A stretch of DNA of 15,291 nucleotides from Acidilobaceae archaeon UBA158 (GCA_002506595.1 DAXV01000045.1:17872-33162); one strand, 5' to 3'; shown: positions 6,988 through 14,570, numbered from the stretch's first letter. Made by a program: numbers and translations. Notes: a model not told the origin generated them from the letters alone.

Positions 6988-7941
6988 TTATAAAATAAAC
7001 TTCTTTATTTGATAAGGAGGATTTATTGCAATACTTGCAGCTCCATATAATACTTGATCATCTCCAAATGAGCACATCTTTATTTCAGGAACTCCAAGTG
7101 CACTAAACATTGGTATATATTTAATTAAATATGGCTTTATGAGATCCTCATTATAAAGATATATGCTGCCTCCTATATATATGATCTCTGGATCGTAAGC
7201 AGCAATTATATTAGAAATACCTGCAGCATGTATTATATTTAAGAAATCAACCAATGATTTTGAAAATTCGTCATTTTTTCTCGCTAAACTATATAGTTTT
7301 TCTGGAGTTAATTTATTTTCTTTAGCTAAAAGATAACCTTCAGATTCTTTACCTTTCCATTCGTTTGCAAAATCTTTAGCAACTTTTGGTATATTTTTGC
7401 CTCCAGCATAAGCCTCCCAATGACCTACTTTACCACAGCCACAAATTAAATTCGAATCAAATTTGACTAAGCTGTGACCCATTTCATGAGCATTACCTCT
7501 TCTACCAACGATTAAATTGCCATCAATTATAGCTCCAACTCCTATTCCTGAACTCATGGTGATGTATGCTATATCATTTTTTTCTCTTGCATCTCCAAGT
7601 ACCTTTTCAGCCCAAACTGCTGCCATGGCATCATTAGCTATGTATACCTCTTTGTGAAATTCGTTTACTAAAGGATCTCTTAAGGGAATATTTTTGAGGC
7701 CTAAATTTGGGGCAAGTTCTATGATCCCTTTCTTTAAATCTAATGGTCCTATAGATCCTATTCCAATAGATTGAAAGTCTTTTTCGGGAGATAATTCATT
7801 TATCATTTTTATTATTGAATTTGAAATAGAGTTTGGATTATCCCTAGGAGTTTGTACCTTTAATTCATTAACTTTAGAGTTATCTTCGAATAATGCTACT
7901 CTTAAATTCGTTGCCCCTATATCAATTGCTATTACTTTCAT
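6988..7941 (-). CDS. ROK-family sugar kinase (glucokinase/hexokinase)
   Basis: This is a 317-residue ATP-dependent sugar kinase of the ROK family, expected to phosphorylate glucose or related hexoses at C6 in the cytoplasm at the head of sugar catabolism. The phosphate loop is AIDIGATNLRVAL (5-17), and the catalytic base is D104 in ANDAMAAVWAE. MSSGIGVGAIIDG (129-141) and GHSL (155-158) follow, with sugar contacts E153 and H156. The ROK signature CGCGKVGHWEAYAG (167-180) departs from the usual CxCGxxGCxE because the last metal-binding Cys is His174. ROK hexokinases of broad specificity are known in Aeropyrum and Sulfolobus, so exact substrate is open. A TATA box centred 26 nt upstream of the ATG indicates a leaderless mRNA. 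The gene stands alone, divergent from acs. Confidence 0.88.
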   Translation of the reverse strand: MKVIAIDIGATNLRVALFEDNSKVNELKVQTPRDNPNSISNSIIKMINELSPEKDFQSIGIGSIGPLDLKKGIIELAPNLGLKNIPLRDPLVNEFHKEVYIANDAMAAVWAEKVLGDAREKNDIAYITMSSGIGVGAIIDGNLIVGRRGNAHEMGHSLVKFDSNLICGCGKVGHWEAYAGGKNIPKVAKDFANEWKGKESEGYLLAKENKLTPEKLYSLARKNDEFSKSLVDFLNIIHAAGISNIIAAYDPEIIYIGGSIYLYNEDLIKPYLIKYIPMFSALGVPEIKMCSFGDDQVLYGAASIAINPPYQIKKFIL

Positions 7942-7961
7942 ATTTTTATCCTAGACAAATT

Positions 7962-7971
7962 AGATATATTT
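7962..7971 (-). promoter_or_regulatory. ROK kinase promoter, predicted leaderless
   Basis: The minus-strand AAATATATCT is centred about 26 nt from the ATG at 7941, the usual TATA-to-start distance. Transcription would thus begin at or next to the start codon. No ribosome binding site is seen, consistent with a leaderless transcript. Confidence 0.5.
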
Positions 7972-8024
7972 AGATTTTAAAAACCAATAGCATAAATTTT
8001 TATTTTTTATATTAAAAACAATTT

Positions 8025-8036
8025 TTATTATATATA
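8025..8036 (+). promoter_or_regulatory. acs promoter (TATA box)
   Basis: TTATTATATATA lies in the divergent spacer between the ROK kinase and acs. Transcription would start near 8057-8060, giving a leader of about 52 nt that ends with a strong GGTGAT ribosome binding site (8101-8106) 4 nt before the ATG. Confidence 0.5.
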
Positions 8037-8057
8037 CAAGTGAAGATAAAAGTTTAA

Positions 8058-8075
8058 GTATTCATTTAAGAATAC
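8058..8075 (+). repeat. Inverted repeat at acs transcription start
   Basis: GTATTC-6nt-GAATAC is a perfect 6-bp inverted repeat spanning 18 bp, located where acs transcription is predicted to begin. Size and position fit an operator for a dimeric helix-turn-helix regulator. It could also be chance in AT-rich DNA. Confidence 0.4.
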
Positions 8076-8110
8076 AATTTAGTGGTGAAATAGTGGATTT
8101 GGTGATCTAA

Positions 8111-10081
8111 ATGTCAGAAGAATCTGAAAAAATGGGTGAAGTAATATTAATTCCGCCTTATGTAAAATATTTGTCTGAATTAGCAAAGAAAGATCCTATA
8201 TCATTTTGGGAAAAGATTGCATTAGAAAATACCAAATACATATATTGGAAAAGAATGTGGGATAAAACATTTGAATGGGGTAAAAATGGAGAGCCCTACA
8301 AGTGGTTTATTGGAGGATTAACAAACACTGAATATAGTCATATAGATTTTCAAATCGATAAGGGTTATGGTAATAAAGCTGTTTATATTTATGAAAATCC
8401 TGAAATCGGAATTTCAAAAACCTATACTTTTGCTCAATATAAAAGTATTGTAGATAAATATGCAGCTGCTATGAGAGGTATTGGAATCAAAAAAGGTGAT
8501 AGAGTATTAACTTATATGTCAACTAGGCCCGAATCTGTAGCTGTTCTTCATGCTGCAGCAAGAATAGGTGCTATACACTCAAGTGTTTATGCAGGATTCT
8601 CAGCAAAAGCATTGGCTGATAGAATTGATGGAGTTGAGGCAGAATGGATATTTGTTCAAGATTATAATATGAGAAGAGGCAAAATTTCAAATCTAAAGCA
8701 AATAGTAGATGATGCATTAAAGATGACAAGCGTAAAAGTAAAGAAGGTAGTTGTTTTAAAAACAGGCTACTCAAGTCAAGATGTAAATATGGAAAAAGGA
8801 AGAGATATATATTTTGATGAATTTTTAGACTATTCTAAAAATGGAACAAGTGAAGTAGAATGGATGGAATCTAACGAACCTATATTTATAACTCCTACAT
8901 CAGGGACAACAGCTAAACCTAAGCCTGTTGTTCATAAACATGGTCCTTTTCAGAATCACGTTGTTACTATGGCAAGATGGATTTATGATTTAAAGCCTAC
9001 AGATATTTGGTTTATAACAAGTGATGTGGGATGGCAAGCAGGTATTAGCTATATGGTATGGGGAGTTCCAATATTTGGTATACCGAGCTTGTTATACGAT
9101 GGAGTTCCTGATTATCCTAAACCAGATATGTGGTGGGAAGTTATTGAGAAAAATAGAGTTACAAAAGTATGGTTCTCTCCAACTGCCATTAGGCTTTTAA
9201 TGAAGTATGGAACCGATTATGCTAAAAAACATGATTTATCAAGCTTAGAAGTAGTTTTTAGTGCTGGAGAACCATTAAATCCCACACCATTAAAATGGCT
9301 AATGTATGATGTGTTCGAAGGAAGAGTACCTGTAATAGATCATTATTGGCAAACTGAAACAGCAGGCCCTGTTGTAGGTAATACATATGGAATTAAAATG
9401 ATGCCAATAAAAATAGGGAGTGCTGGAATACCATTGCCAGGTATATTAGGAGAAGTAGTAGATGAAAATACTGGTAAACCAGTAAAACCTGGTGAAAAAG
9501 GTGTCTTAGTTATTAAACATCCATTCCCAGGATTTACATCTGAACTATGGAAAGACCAAGAAAGATATTGGAAGTCATACTGGGAAGCAAATCCAAATCT
9601 AAAGGGTATGATTTATACTGGTGATGCAGCAATGATAGATGAAGACGGCTATATTTGGTTTTTGGGAAGAGCAGATGATGTTATAAAGATATCTGCACAT
9701 AGAATAGGTACATTCGAGCTAGAAAGCGCGTTGGTTTCTCATCCAGCAGTTGCAGAAGCAGCAGTAGTTGGAGTACCGGATCCTGTTAGAGGAGAGGTTG
9801 CTATTGGATTTGTTGTGTTAAAAGAAGGATATAAGCCAAGTGAAGAATTAAAGAAAGAACTAATAGATCATGCTAGGAAAACATTTGGACCTATAGCAGT
9901 ATTTCAAAGCATAGAGATTGTAAAATCTTTGCCTAAAACAAGAAGTGGTAAAATTATGAGAAGAGTTATTAAGGCAGTATATTTGAATCAACCTTTGGGA
10001 GATGTTTCCACATTAGAAGATGAAGCATCAGTAGATGAAATTAAGAGAGCTATAGAACAATTTAAGAAAGAGATTTCATAA
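8111..10081 (+). CDS. acs: Acetyl-CoA synthetase, AMP-forming
   Basis: This 656-residue acyl-adenylate-forming enzyme activates acetate (or a close short acid) to acyl-CoA using ATP and CoA. The order is the ACS N-terminal domain, the ATP loop TPTSGTTAKPKPVVH (261-275), the adenylate motif HYWQTET (411-417), YTGDAAMIDEDGY (502-514), the hinge region GRADDVIKISAHR (519-531) and the catalytic lysine K614 in RSGKIMRR. W413 is retained at the site that limits acyl chain length in bacterial Acs, favouring acetate/propionate. Three normally glycine positions differ: TGKPKG is TAKPKP (A268, P272), and SGHR is SAHR (A529). Length is typical for full Acs. Hydroxypropionate- or hydroxybutyrate-CoA ligases of archaea are close relatives and cannot be excluded. 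The start is supported by GGTGAT 4 nt upstream. Confidence 0.93.
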   Translation: MSEESEKMGEVILIPPYVKYLSELAKKDPISFWEKIALENTKYIYWKRMWDKTFEWGKNGEPYKWFIGGLTNTEYSHIDFQIDKGYGNKAVYIYENPEIGISKTYTFAQYKSIVDKYAAAMRGIGIKKGDRVLTYMSTRPESVAVLHAAARIGAIHSSVYAGFSAKALADRIDGVEAEWIFVQDYNMRRGKISNLKQIVDDALKMTSVKVKKVVVLKTGYSSQDVNMEKGRDIYFDEFLDYSKNGTSEVEWMESNEPIFITPTSGTTAKPKPVVHKHGPFQNHVVTMARWIYDLKPTDIWFITSDVGWQAGISYMVWGVPIFGIPSLLYDGVPDYPKPDMWWEVIEKNRVTKVWFSPTAIRLLMKYGTDYAKKHDLSSLEVVFSAGEPLNPTPLKWLMYDVFEGRVPVIDHYWQTETAGPVVGNTYGIKMMPIKIGSAGIPLPGILGEVVDENTGKPVKPGEKGVLVIKHPFPGFTSELWKDQERYWKSYWEANPNLKGMIYTGDAAMIDEDGYIWFLGRADDVIKISAHRIGTFELESALVSHPAVAEAAVVGVPDPVRGEVAIGFVVLKEGYKPSEELKKELIDHARKTFGPIAVFQSIEIVKSLPKTRSGKIMRRVIKAVYLNQPLGDVSTLEDEASVDEIKRAIEQFKKEIS

Positions 10082-10155
10082 ATTTATTATGTAATTATTA
10101 AATATATTTAATATTTATAATGATTTAGTTATAAATTAAAAATTTAAAAAGAGAT

Positions 10156-10177
10156 CTATAAAGCCTTTATAGTTTTT
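10156..10177 (+). promoter_or_regulatory. Hairpin with T-run between acs and trmO-like gene
   Basis: CTATAAA-GCC-TTTATAG is a perfect 7-bp stem followed by TTTTT (10173-10177). It could end the acs transcript about 75 nt past its stop. The second arm, TTTATAG, also sits about 26 nt before a likely start at 10196, just upstream of GAGGA (10196-10200) and the next ATG. The same bases could therefore be the TATA box of the next gene, with an overlapping operator. Confidence 0.4.
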
Positions 10178-10207
10178 ATCTTATCATATTATATAGAGGA
10201 AATTAAT

Positions 10208-10696
10208 ATGAAAGATATTCATATTGATTTAAAACCTATAGGAGTAGTAATTAATAATCATAGTGATGAAGAGGTTAGAAATTCATTATTTGGAGTTCAA
10301 GGTCAGATTTTTATTTATGATGATTATAAAGATGGGTTATGTTGCTTACAAGGTTTTTCTCACATAATTGTTATCGGTTATGCTCATAAATTAAAAGAAG
10401 AAGATAAGAAAGTATTGAAAGTAAGATTAAGAAAAATAGAAAGATTATATAATGTACAGACACCAGAAGTAGGAGTATTTTCTTCTGGATCACCTGCAAG
10501 ACCTAATTTACTTATTATTAGTATCTTGAAATTAATAGATATAAAAGATAACATATTATATGTTGATAATTTAGATATGTATGATAAAACTCCTATATTA
10601 GATATAAGGCCATTTACAATGGAAAGAATTCCTAATGAGGAAATTAAGGTACCTGAATGGTATGCAAAATTATTTAATAAGATAAAAGATAAATAA
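10208..10696 (+). CDS. TsaA/TrmO-family protein, divergent
   Basis: This 162-residue protein has the TsaA (UPF0066) β-barrel domain. The best-known member, TrmO, uses S-adenosylmethionine to N6-methylate the threonylcarbamoyl-adenosine at tRNA position 37. LKPIGVV (8-14), the central GFSHIIVIGYAH (49-60) and the late motif DKTPILDIRPF (126-136) are recognisable. The signature normally read as GVFATRSPxRPNPIGLS is here GVFSSGSPARPNLLIIS (89-105). RPN is kept, but the Arg before SP and the PIG that follow are lost. These lie in the region that binds the methyl donor, so the activity may be changed or absent. The start ATG follows GAGGA at 7-nt spacing. The gene ends 3 nt from the convergent membrane-protein gene. 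Confidence 0.8.
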   Translation: MKDIHIDLKPIGVVINNHSDEEVRNSLFGVQGQIFIYDDYKDGLCCLQGFSHIIVIGYAHKLKEEDKKVLKVRLRKIERLYNVQTPEVGVFSSGSPARPNLLIISILKLIDIKDNILYVDNLDMYDKTPILDIRPFTMERIPNEEIKVPEWYAKLFNKIKDK

Positions 10697-10699
10697 TAT

Positions 10700-11803
10700 T
10701 TACTGCTTAATTAAAGAAAGTGGTATAGCTTCTTTAGATGGTTTGACAATCAATACTAAAAATACTATAGCTAAAACAACAAATAAAAATGCTATATGCA
10801 TATCGAATGGCCAAATCAATGCAGATATGACTATTAAAATATAAGGTAATAAAGAATATCTTCTAGCAGAGGTCCATCTTAAAATTACTGGTAGCATTAA
10901 AGGTGCATGAATAAATATATGGATTCCAACAAATCCTATTATTAGTAGATGAATAAAATCGAGAAGTGTAATAATATTAAAATAAAATAATATAGAAGAA
11001 ATTAATATAATTATTGAATAAAGAGCTGATATTTCTTGTCCATAAAGGAAATATAATGTACCGGCTTTAGCATATACATTGGTTGTGTTAATAGCAAAAC
11101 TAGTATATTTTTTATATCTGAATATGTTTATTGATAAGTAAAAGATAAGTATTGATATTGAGAATAAAATTACAGATATTTTGAAATAATATGTATAAAT
11201 TAAGGTTGAAAATGTTTGCAAGATAAAAAGCAGATAAACGAAAAATATATTGGGTTTATCCTTAAAAGTATTAGGAAAAGAATGTATTGTTACTGCGTAA
11301 ATTACTGAGATTGCATAAACAAATATAAAACCTATTGCTAATTCAAAAACGTTTTTAGAACTATTTAAGATTAAAAATATTGACGATAATATACCAGAAT
11401 AACCTATTAAAGCAACAGATAATCTTACATCACCTTTTGGTCTTGTTGCAGTAAATATATTTACTAATCCATAATATACTAATGATATTATCAAATAATA
11501 TATTTTATTTGTAACTATTGTTATTATACTTAAAATCAAAATTAGTAATGCTGTGGAAATTTGAAATAATAATATAATAGAAGAAAATTTATCGCTTGGC
11601 TTTAACGATGATGAAGAATAAGAAATTGAAACGCCGGATATGAATATTGGTAAAAATACTAGTAACAAAATTTTTGCATGCCATAAACCATATCCTTTTG
11701 TTACTATATATAATGCTGTTATCAATGCTATCAATGAGATGTAAATCATTATCATGCTGACTCTATGAACAATTTTCATTATTTTACTATAATTTAAATT
11801 CAT
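10700..11803 (-). CDS. Polytopic membrane protein with conserved-looking histidines
   Basis: This 367-residue hydrophobic protein has about 11-12 predicted transmembrane helices, at roughly 15-34, 43-61, 74-98, 102-119, 128-147, 153-173, 185-206, 209-228, 250-275, 279-305, 317-333 and 336-354. I do not recognise the family with confidence. Histidines lie at or within helices: H13, H42, H174, H285, H295, H299 and H336, with three in the segment HLLIIGFVGIHIFIHAP. This pattern recalls haem-binding membrane proteins such as NnrS or the haem-copper oxidase fold, but no diagnostic motif is complete, so that is only a suggestion. It follows the short NfeD gene by 34 nt on the same strand and is probably co-transcribed. 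The ATG has a weak AGGAT element upstream. Confidence 0.75.
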   Translation of the reverse strand: MNLNYSKIMKIVHRVSMIMIYISLIALITALYIVTKGYGLWHAKILLLVFLPIFISGVSISYSSSSLKPSDKFSSIILLFQISTALLILILSIITIVTNKIYYLIISLVYYGLVNIFTATRPKGDVRLSVALIGYSGILSSIFLILNSSKNVFELAIGFIFVYAISVIYAVTIHSFPNTFKDKPNIFFVYLLFILQTFSTLIYTYYFKISVILFSISILIFYLSINIFRYKKYTSFAINTTNVYAKAGTLYFLYGQEISALYSIIILISSILFYFNIITLLDFIHLLIIGFVGIHIFIHAPLMLPVILRWTSARRYSLLPYILIVISALIWPFDMHIAFLFVVLAIVFLVLIVKPSKEAIPLSLIKQ

Positions 11804-11837
11804 AGCTATCCTATTATGATTATGAATTTACAAAGAT

Positions 11838-12245
11838 TTAAGACTTTCTTTTTACTTTCAAATAAACTCCCTCTACACTTATTACTTCTACTTCGTTATT
11901 TTCATTTATTTCATCATCACTATAAGCAGACCAAAGCTGGTTTTCTATTTTAATTACACCAGGTTTATTAGGCATTATTTTCTTTATGACTATACCAGTT
12001 TTACCAATTAATGATGTTGCTGTAGGATTAATTGGCATTATAATCTCTGAGGACTTGACAATTATAATAATTATAGCTACTATTGCTAATAATATTGATA
12101 AGAATAAATAAAATCCATTATGATAATTTTTATATGTAATTGCAAACAATGTTGATAAGACTATTAAGATAATTATAATTGATATGCTTCCAACTCCCCA
12201 TCTTATTTTAGAAAAAAAACCAACATTATTTTGATTGGTAGTCAT
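11838..12245 (-). CDS. Short NfeD-like membrane protein
   Basis: This 135-residue protein has two transmembrane helices (about 18-36 and 45-63) followed by a soluble NfeD-type OB-fold. The OB domain spans 78-133: SLIGKTGIVIKKIMP, then GVIKIENQLWSAYSDD, then VEVISVEGVYLKVKRK. It lacks the ClpP-like protease domain, so it corresponds to truncated NfeD proteins that usually act with a stomatin-type scaffold. The same OB pattern (IGKKGVV, GxIWKAY, VVEIIKIEGLKLIVKR) ends the neighbouring long NfeD, suggesting shared partners. It is transcribed divergently from the long NfeD/stomatin pair and is probably the first gene of a unit with the downstream membrane protein. A TATA box about 30 nt upstream predicts a nearly leaderless mRNA. 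Confidence 0.88.
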   Translation of the reverse strand: MTTNQNNVGFFSKIRWGVGSISIIIILIVLSTLFAITYKNYHNGFYLFLSILLAIVAIIIIIVKSSEIIMPINPTATSLIGKTGIVIKKIMPNKPGVIKIENQLWSAYSDDEINENNEVEVISVEGVYLKVKRKS

Positions 12246-12266
12246 TTTGAACCATCAATATTTTTA

Positions 12267-12281
12267 GTATATTTTTATAGC
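12267..12281. promoter_or_regulatory. Shared divergent promoter of the two NfeD genes
   Basis: The 70-nt spacer contains TATTTTTATAGC, which reads as TTTTTATAG (12272-12280) on the plus strand and GCTATAAAAATATAC (12281-12267) on the minus strand. Each is about the right distance from its own start codon: transcription near 12302 for the long NfeD and near 12248 for the short one. One AT box may thus serve both directions. Confidence 0.45.
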
Positions 12282-12315
12282 TTTTAAGTTTTATTTTATA
12301 AATAGGGTATAGGAA

Positions 12316-13599
12316 TTGAACAAAAACATAAAATACATATTAGTTGCTATAATGATTATGATATTGATTTTATCAATTCATATGAATATATCAAAAAGCG
12401 ATAGTAACCAAAAACCTATTATAATAGTTAATTTTAATGTACCTGTTGATATAGGTTCAAGCAATATGATGCAGAGAGCCTTAACAATTGCTGAATCATA
12501 TAATGCATCTGCTATAATAATTGTTATGAATACTCCTGGTGGTTATTTAAATGATATGGTTAATATTGTTAACATAATTGAAGAAGCGAATAAATCAGGG
12601 ATTCCTACATATACTTATGTTCCTCCTAATAGCTTAGCAGCCTCAGCTGGTAGCTATATAGCTATGGCGACAAATCAAATTATAATGGGTACTGGTTCAG
12701 AAATAGGCCCTTCAACTCCTATAGTTGTTGGTGGTACGCCTTTAGAACAAAATCATACAGAAGATGCAATGATAAGCTTTATGCAAAGCCTTGCAGAAAA
12801 ATGGGGGAGAAATGTTACTGCTGCAACAAACATGGTATTATATGATATAGCATATACATCACAACAAGCATATAAATATCACTTAATAAATGGCATTTCA
12901 GATTCTTTTAACTCAGCATTAAAGGCATGGAATTTAAGCAATAATCCTCAAATTACTGTTAGTGAGAACTTTTATGAGCAGTTTTTAAGTGCAATAAGCA
13001 ATTCAACTGTTGATGGGATTTTAATGACATTAGGTGTATTAGCAATTCTATTGGATTTATATCATCCAACTATATTTCTAACAATTATAGGGATAATAGC
13101 TATTATATTGGGCCTAATTGGTGCTGAAATAATAAATGCGTCAATATTAGGTATAACTTTAATTATAATTGGAGCAGCTATAATGCTATTAGAACTAAAA
13201 ACTGGCCATGGATTTGCATTAATGGGAGGTATGATTATATCGGCTATAGGAATTTACTTCATGGCAGAAGGCATACCTTATATAGGCGCTGGAGTACCAA
13301 ATGGTTACTTATCTCAACTAGAAATAACAGGGGTAGGAGCTGTTGGAGTTGCAGCTGGTTTTTATGTAAGATGGATAGTAGGTCCATTAAGAAAGAAAGA
13401 GAAATTAGCTGGACCGGAATCATTAATAGGGAAGAAAGGTGTTGTTATATCTCCATTAAATCCTGAAGGTGAGGTAAGAGTTGAAGGAATTATATGGAAG
13501 GCATATTGCGATTCATGTAATGCTAATGTAGGTGATGTTGTAGAAATAATAAAAATTGAGGGATTAAAATTAATTGTTAAGAGAATCGAAAATCATTAA
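12316..13599 (+). CDS. nfeD: Long NfeD: membrane-bound ClpP-like serine protease
   Basis: This 427-residue membrane protein has an N-terminal signal/anchor helix (5-22) and a ClpP/crotonase-fold protease domain (about 33-205). Four or five transmembrane helices follow (about 232-249, 252-272, 275-293, 298-318, 336-356), then a C-terminal OB-fold (366-423). The protease domain shows MNTPGG (71-76) and LAASAGSYIA (107-116) with S110 as nucleophile. The archaeal model PH1510 uses a Ser-Lys pair and cleaves its partner stomatin. By eye alignment the lysine position here is H147 (TPLEQNHTEDA), so the dyad is unusual. Start is TTG at 12316, chosen because it keeps the positive KNIK in front of the signal helix and has an AGG-rich leader; the next ATG would cut into that helix. 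The stomatin gene follows 86 nt downstream. Confidence 0.92.
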   Translation: MNKNIKYILVAIMIMILILSIHMNISKSDSNQKPIIIVNFNVPVDIGSSNMMQRALTIAESYNASAIIIVMNTPGGYLNDMVNIVNIIEEANKSGIPTYTYVPPNSLAASAGSYIAMATNQIIMGTGSEIGPSTPIVVGGTPLEQNHTEDAMISFMQSLAEKWGRNVTAATNMVLYDIAYTSQQAYKYHLINGISDSFNSALKAWNLSNNPQITVSENFYEQFLSAISNSTVDGILMTLGVLAILLDLYHPTIFLTIIGIIAIILGLIGAEIINASILGITLIIIGAAIMLLELKTGHGFALMGGMIISAIGIYFMAEGIPYIGAGVPNGYLSQLEITGVGAVGVAAGFYVRWIVGPLRKKEKLAGPESLIGKKGVVISPLNPEGEVRVEGIIWKAYCDSCNANVGDVVEIIKIEGLKLIVKRIENH

Positions 13600-13638
13600 T
13601 TACGGTGCGATTTATTTTAAATTATTAATAAAAATACA

Positions 13639-13677
13639 TATTTTTAAACTTCTAATTTTATTAATTTATTAGTGAGG
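13639..13677 (+). promoter_or_regulatory. Stomatin gene promoter and ribosome binding site
   Basis: ATTTTTAAAC (about 13639-13648) resembles a TATA box and would set transcription start near 13671. GTGAGG (13672-13677) follows directly, 8 nt before the TTG start. The stomatin gene could therefore be transcribed alone as well as from the nfeD promoter. Confidence 0.4.
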
Positions 13678-13685
13678 CGAAAAAT

Positions 13686-14546
13686 TTGGTAAATTTGGCA
13701 TTATTAGCTATAGAAATTTTCATTATTTTAATAGTTTTAATAATATTATTAAGCGGAATCAAGGTAGTAAAGGAATGGGAAAGGATTCCAGTATTGGTAT
13801 TGGGTAGGTTTAGAGGGCTTAAAGGACCAGGTATAGTTTATGTTATACCTTTGATTTCTCAAATACCATTTAGAATATCAACAAGATTACAAGCCTTAGC
13901 ATTTAGAACAGAACAATCTTTAACAAAAGATAATGTACCAGTAATTGTTGATGCAGTAATGTATTATCAGCCTGTTGATTTGCAAAAAGTTGTTCTATCA
14001 GTAGAAAATTATAATGTTGCAACACAATTGGCAGCTGAAACAACATTAAGAGAGGTTATTGGTCAAACTGTTTTAGATGAATTATTAGCTGAAAGAGATA
14101 AGGTAGCTGCTTTAGCTAGAAACATAATTGATAGCAAAACTGAGGCCTGGGGAGTTAAGGTAACAGCTGTGGAAATTAGAAATGTAGAAATACCCCATGA
14201 TTTAGTTGAGGCTATGTCAAGACAAGCCCAAGCTGAAAGAGAAAGAAGGGCTAGAGTTACTCTTGCAGAAGCAGAATATGAAGCAGCTCAAAAGATGGTT
14301 GAAGCAGCAAACTTATACAAGGATCATGATGAGGCATTTATGTTAAGATGGATGAACATGATTTATGAACTAGGAATGGAAGGTAAGAATACATTAATGT
14401 TAATACCTGTTAACTTGCCTGCTGCTGGACCTACTACAGGTTCTCCATTAGGCATTTTTGGTATTCAGAAAATGCAAGAGCTGATGCAAACTCAACAAGT
14501 ACAACAAACACAACAAAGTAAGCAACAAGGGGGACAACAAGGTTAA
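13686..14546 (+). CDS. SPFH/stomatin (slipin) membrane scaffold protein
   Basis: This 286-residue protein has one N-terminal membrane helix (4-24) followed by the SPFH/band-7 domain (about 25-175; ERIPVLVLGRFRGLKGPGIVYVIP, RTEQSLTKDNVPVIVDAVMYY, AETTLREVIGQ, VTAVEIRNVEIP). A charged coiled-coil (about 176-215) and a hydrophobic segment NTLMLIPVNLPA (235-246) come next. The tail ends in a Gln-rich stretch (267-285). Stomatins form oligomeric rings that organise membrane microdomains. In Pyrococcus the partner NfeD protease cuts stomatin in its C-terminal hydrophobic segment, which 235-246 resembles. The upstream long NfeD gene makes that pairing likely here. The start is TTG with GTGAGG upstream. 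The Gln-rich tail is unlike the body of the protein and probably disordered. Confidence 0.93.
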   Translation: MVNLALLAIEIFIILIVLIILLSGIKVVKEWERIPVLVLGRFRGLKGPGIVYVIPLISQIPFRISTRLQALAFRTEQSLTKDNVPVIVDAVMYYQPVDLQKVVLSVENYNVATQLAAETTLREVIGQTVLDELLAERDKVAALARNIIDSKTEAWGVKVTAVEIRNVEIPHDLVEAMSRQAQAERERRARVTLAEAEYEAAQKMVEAANLYKDHDEAFMLRWMNMIYELGMEGKNTLMLIPVNLPAAGPTTGSPLGIFGIQKMQELMQTQQVQQTQQSKQQGGQQG

Positions 14547-14570
14547 ATATTTTTGAAGCATCATAATTTT

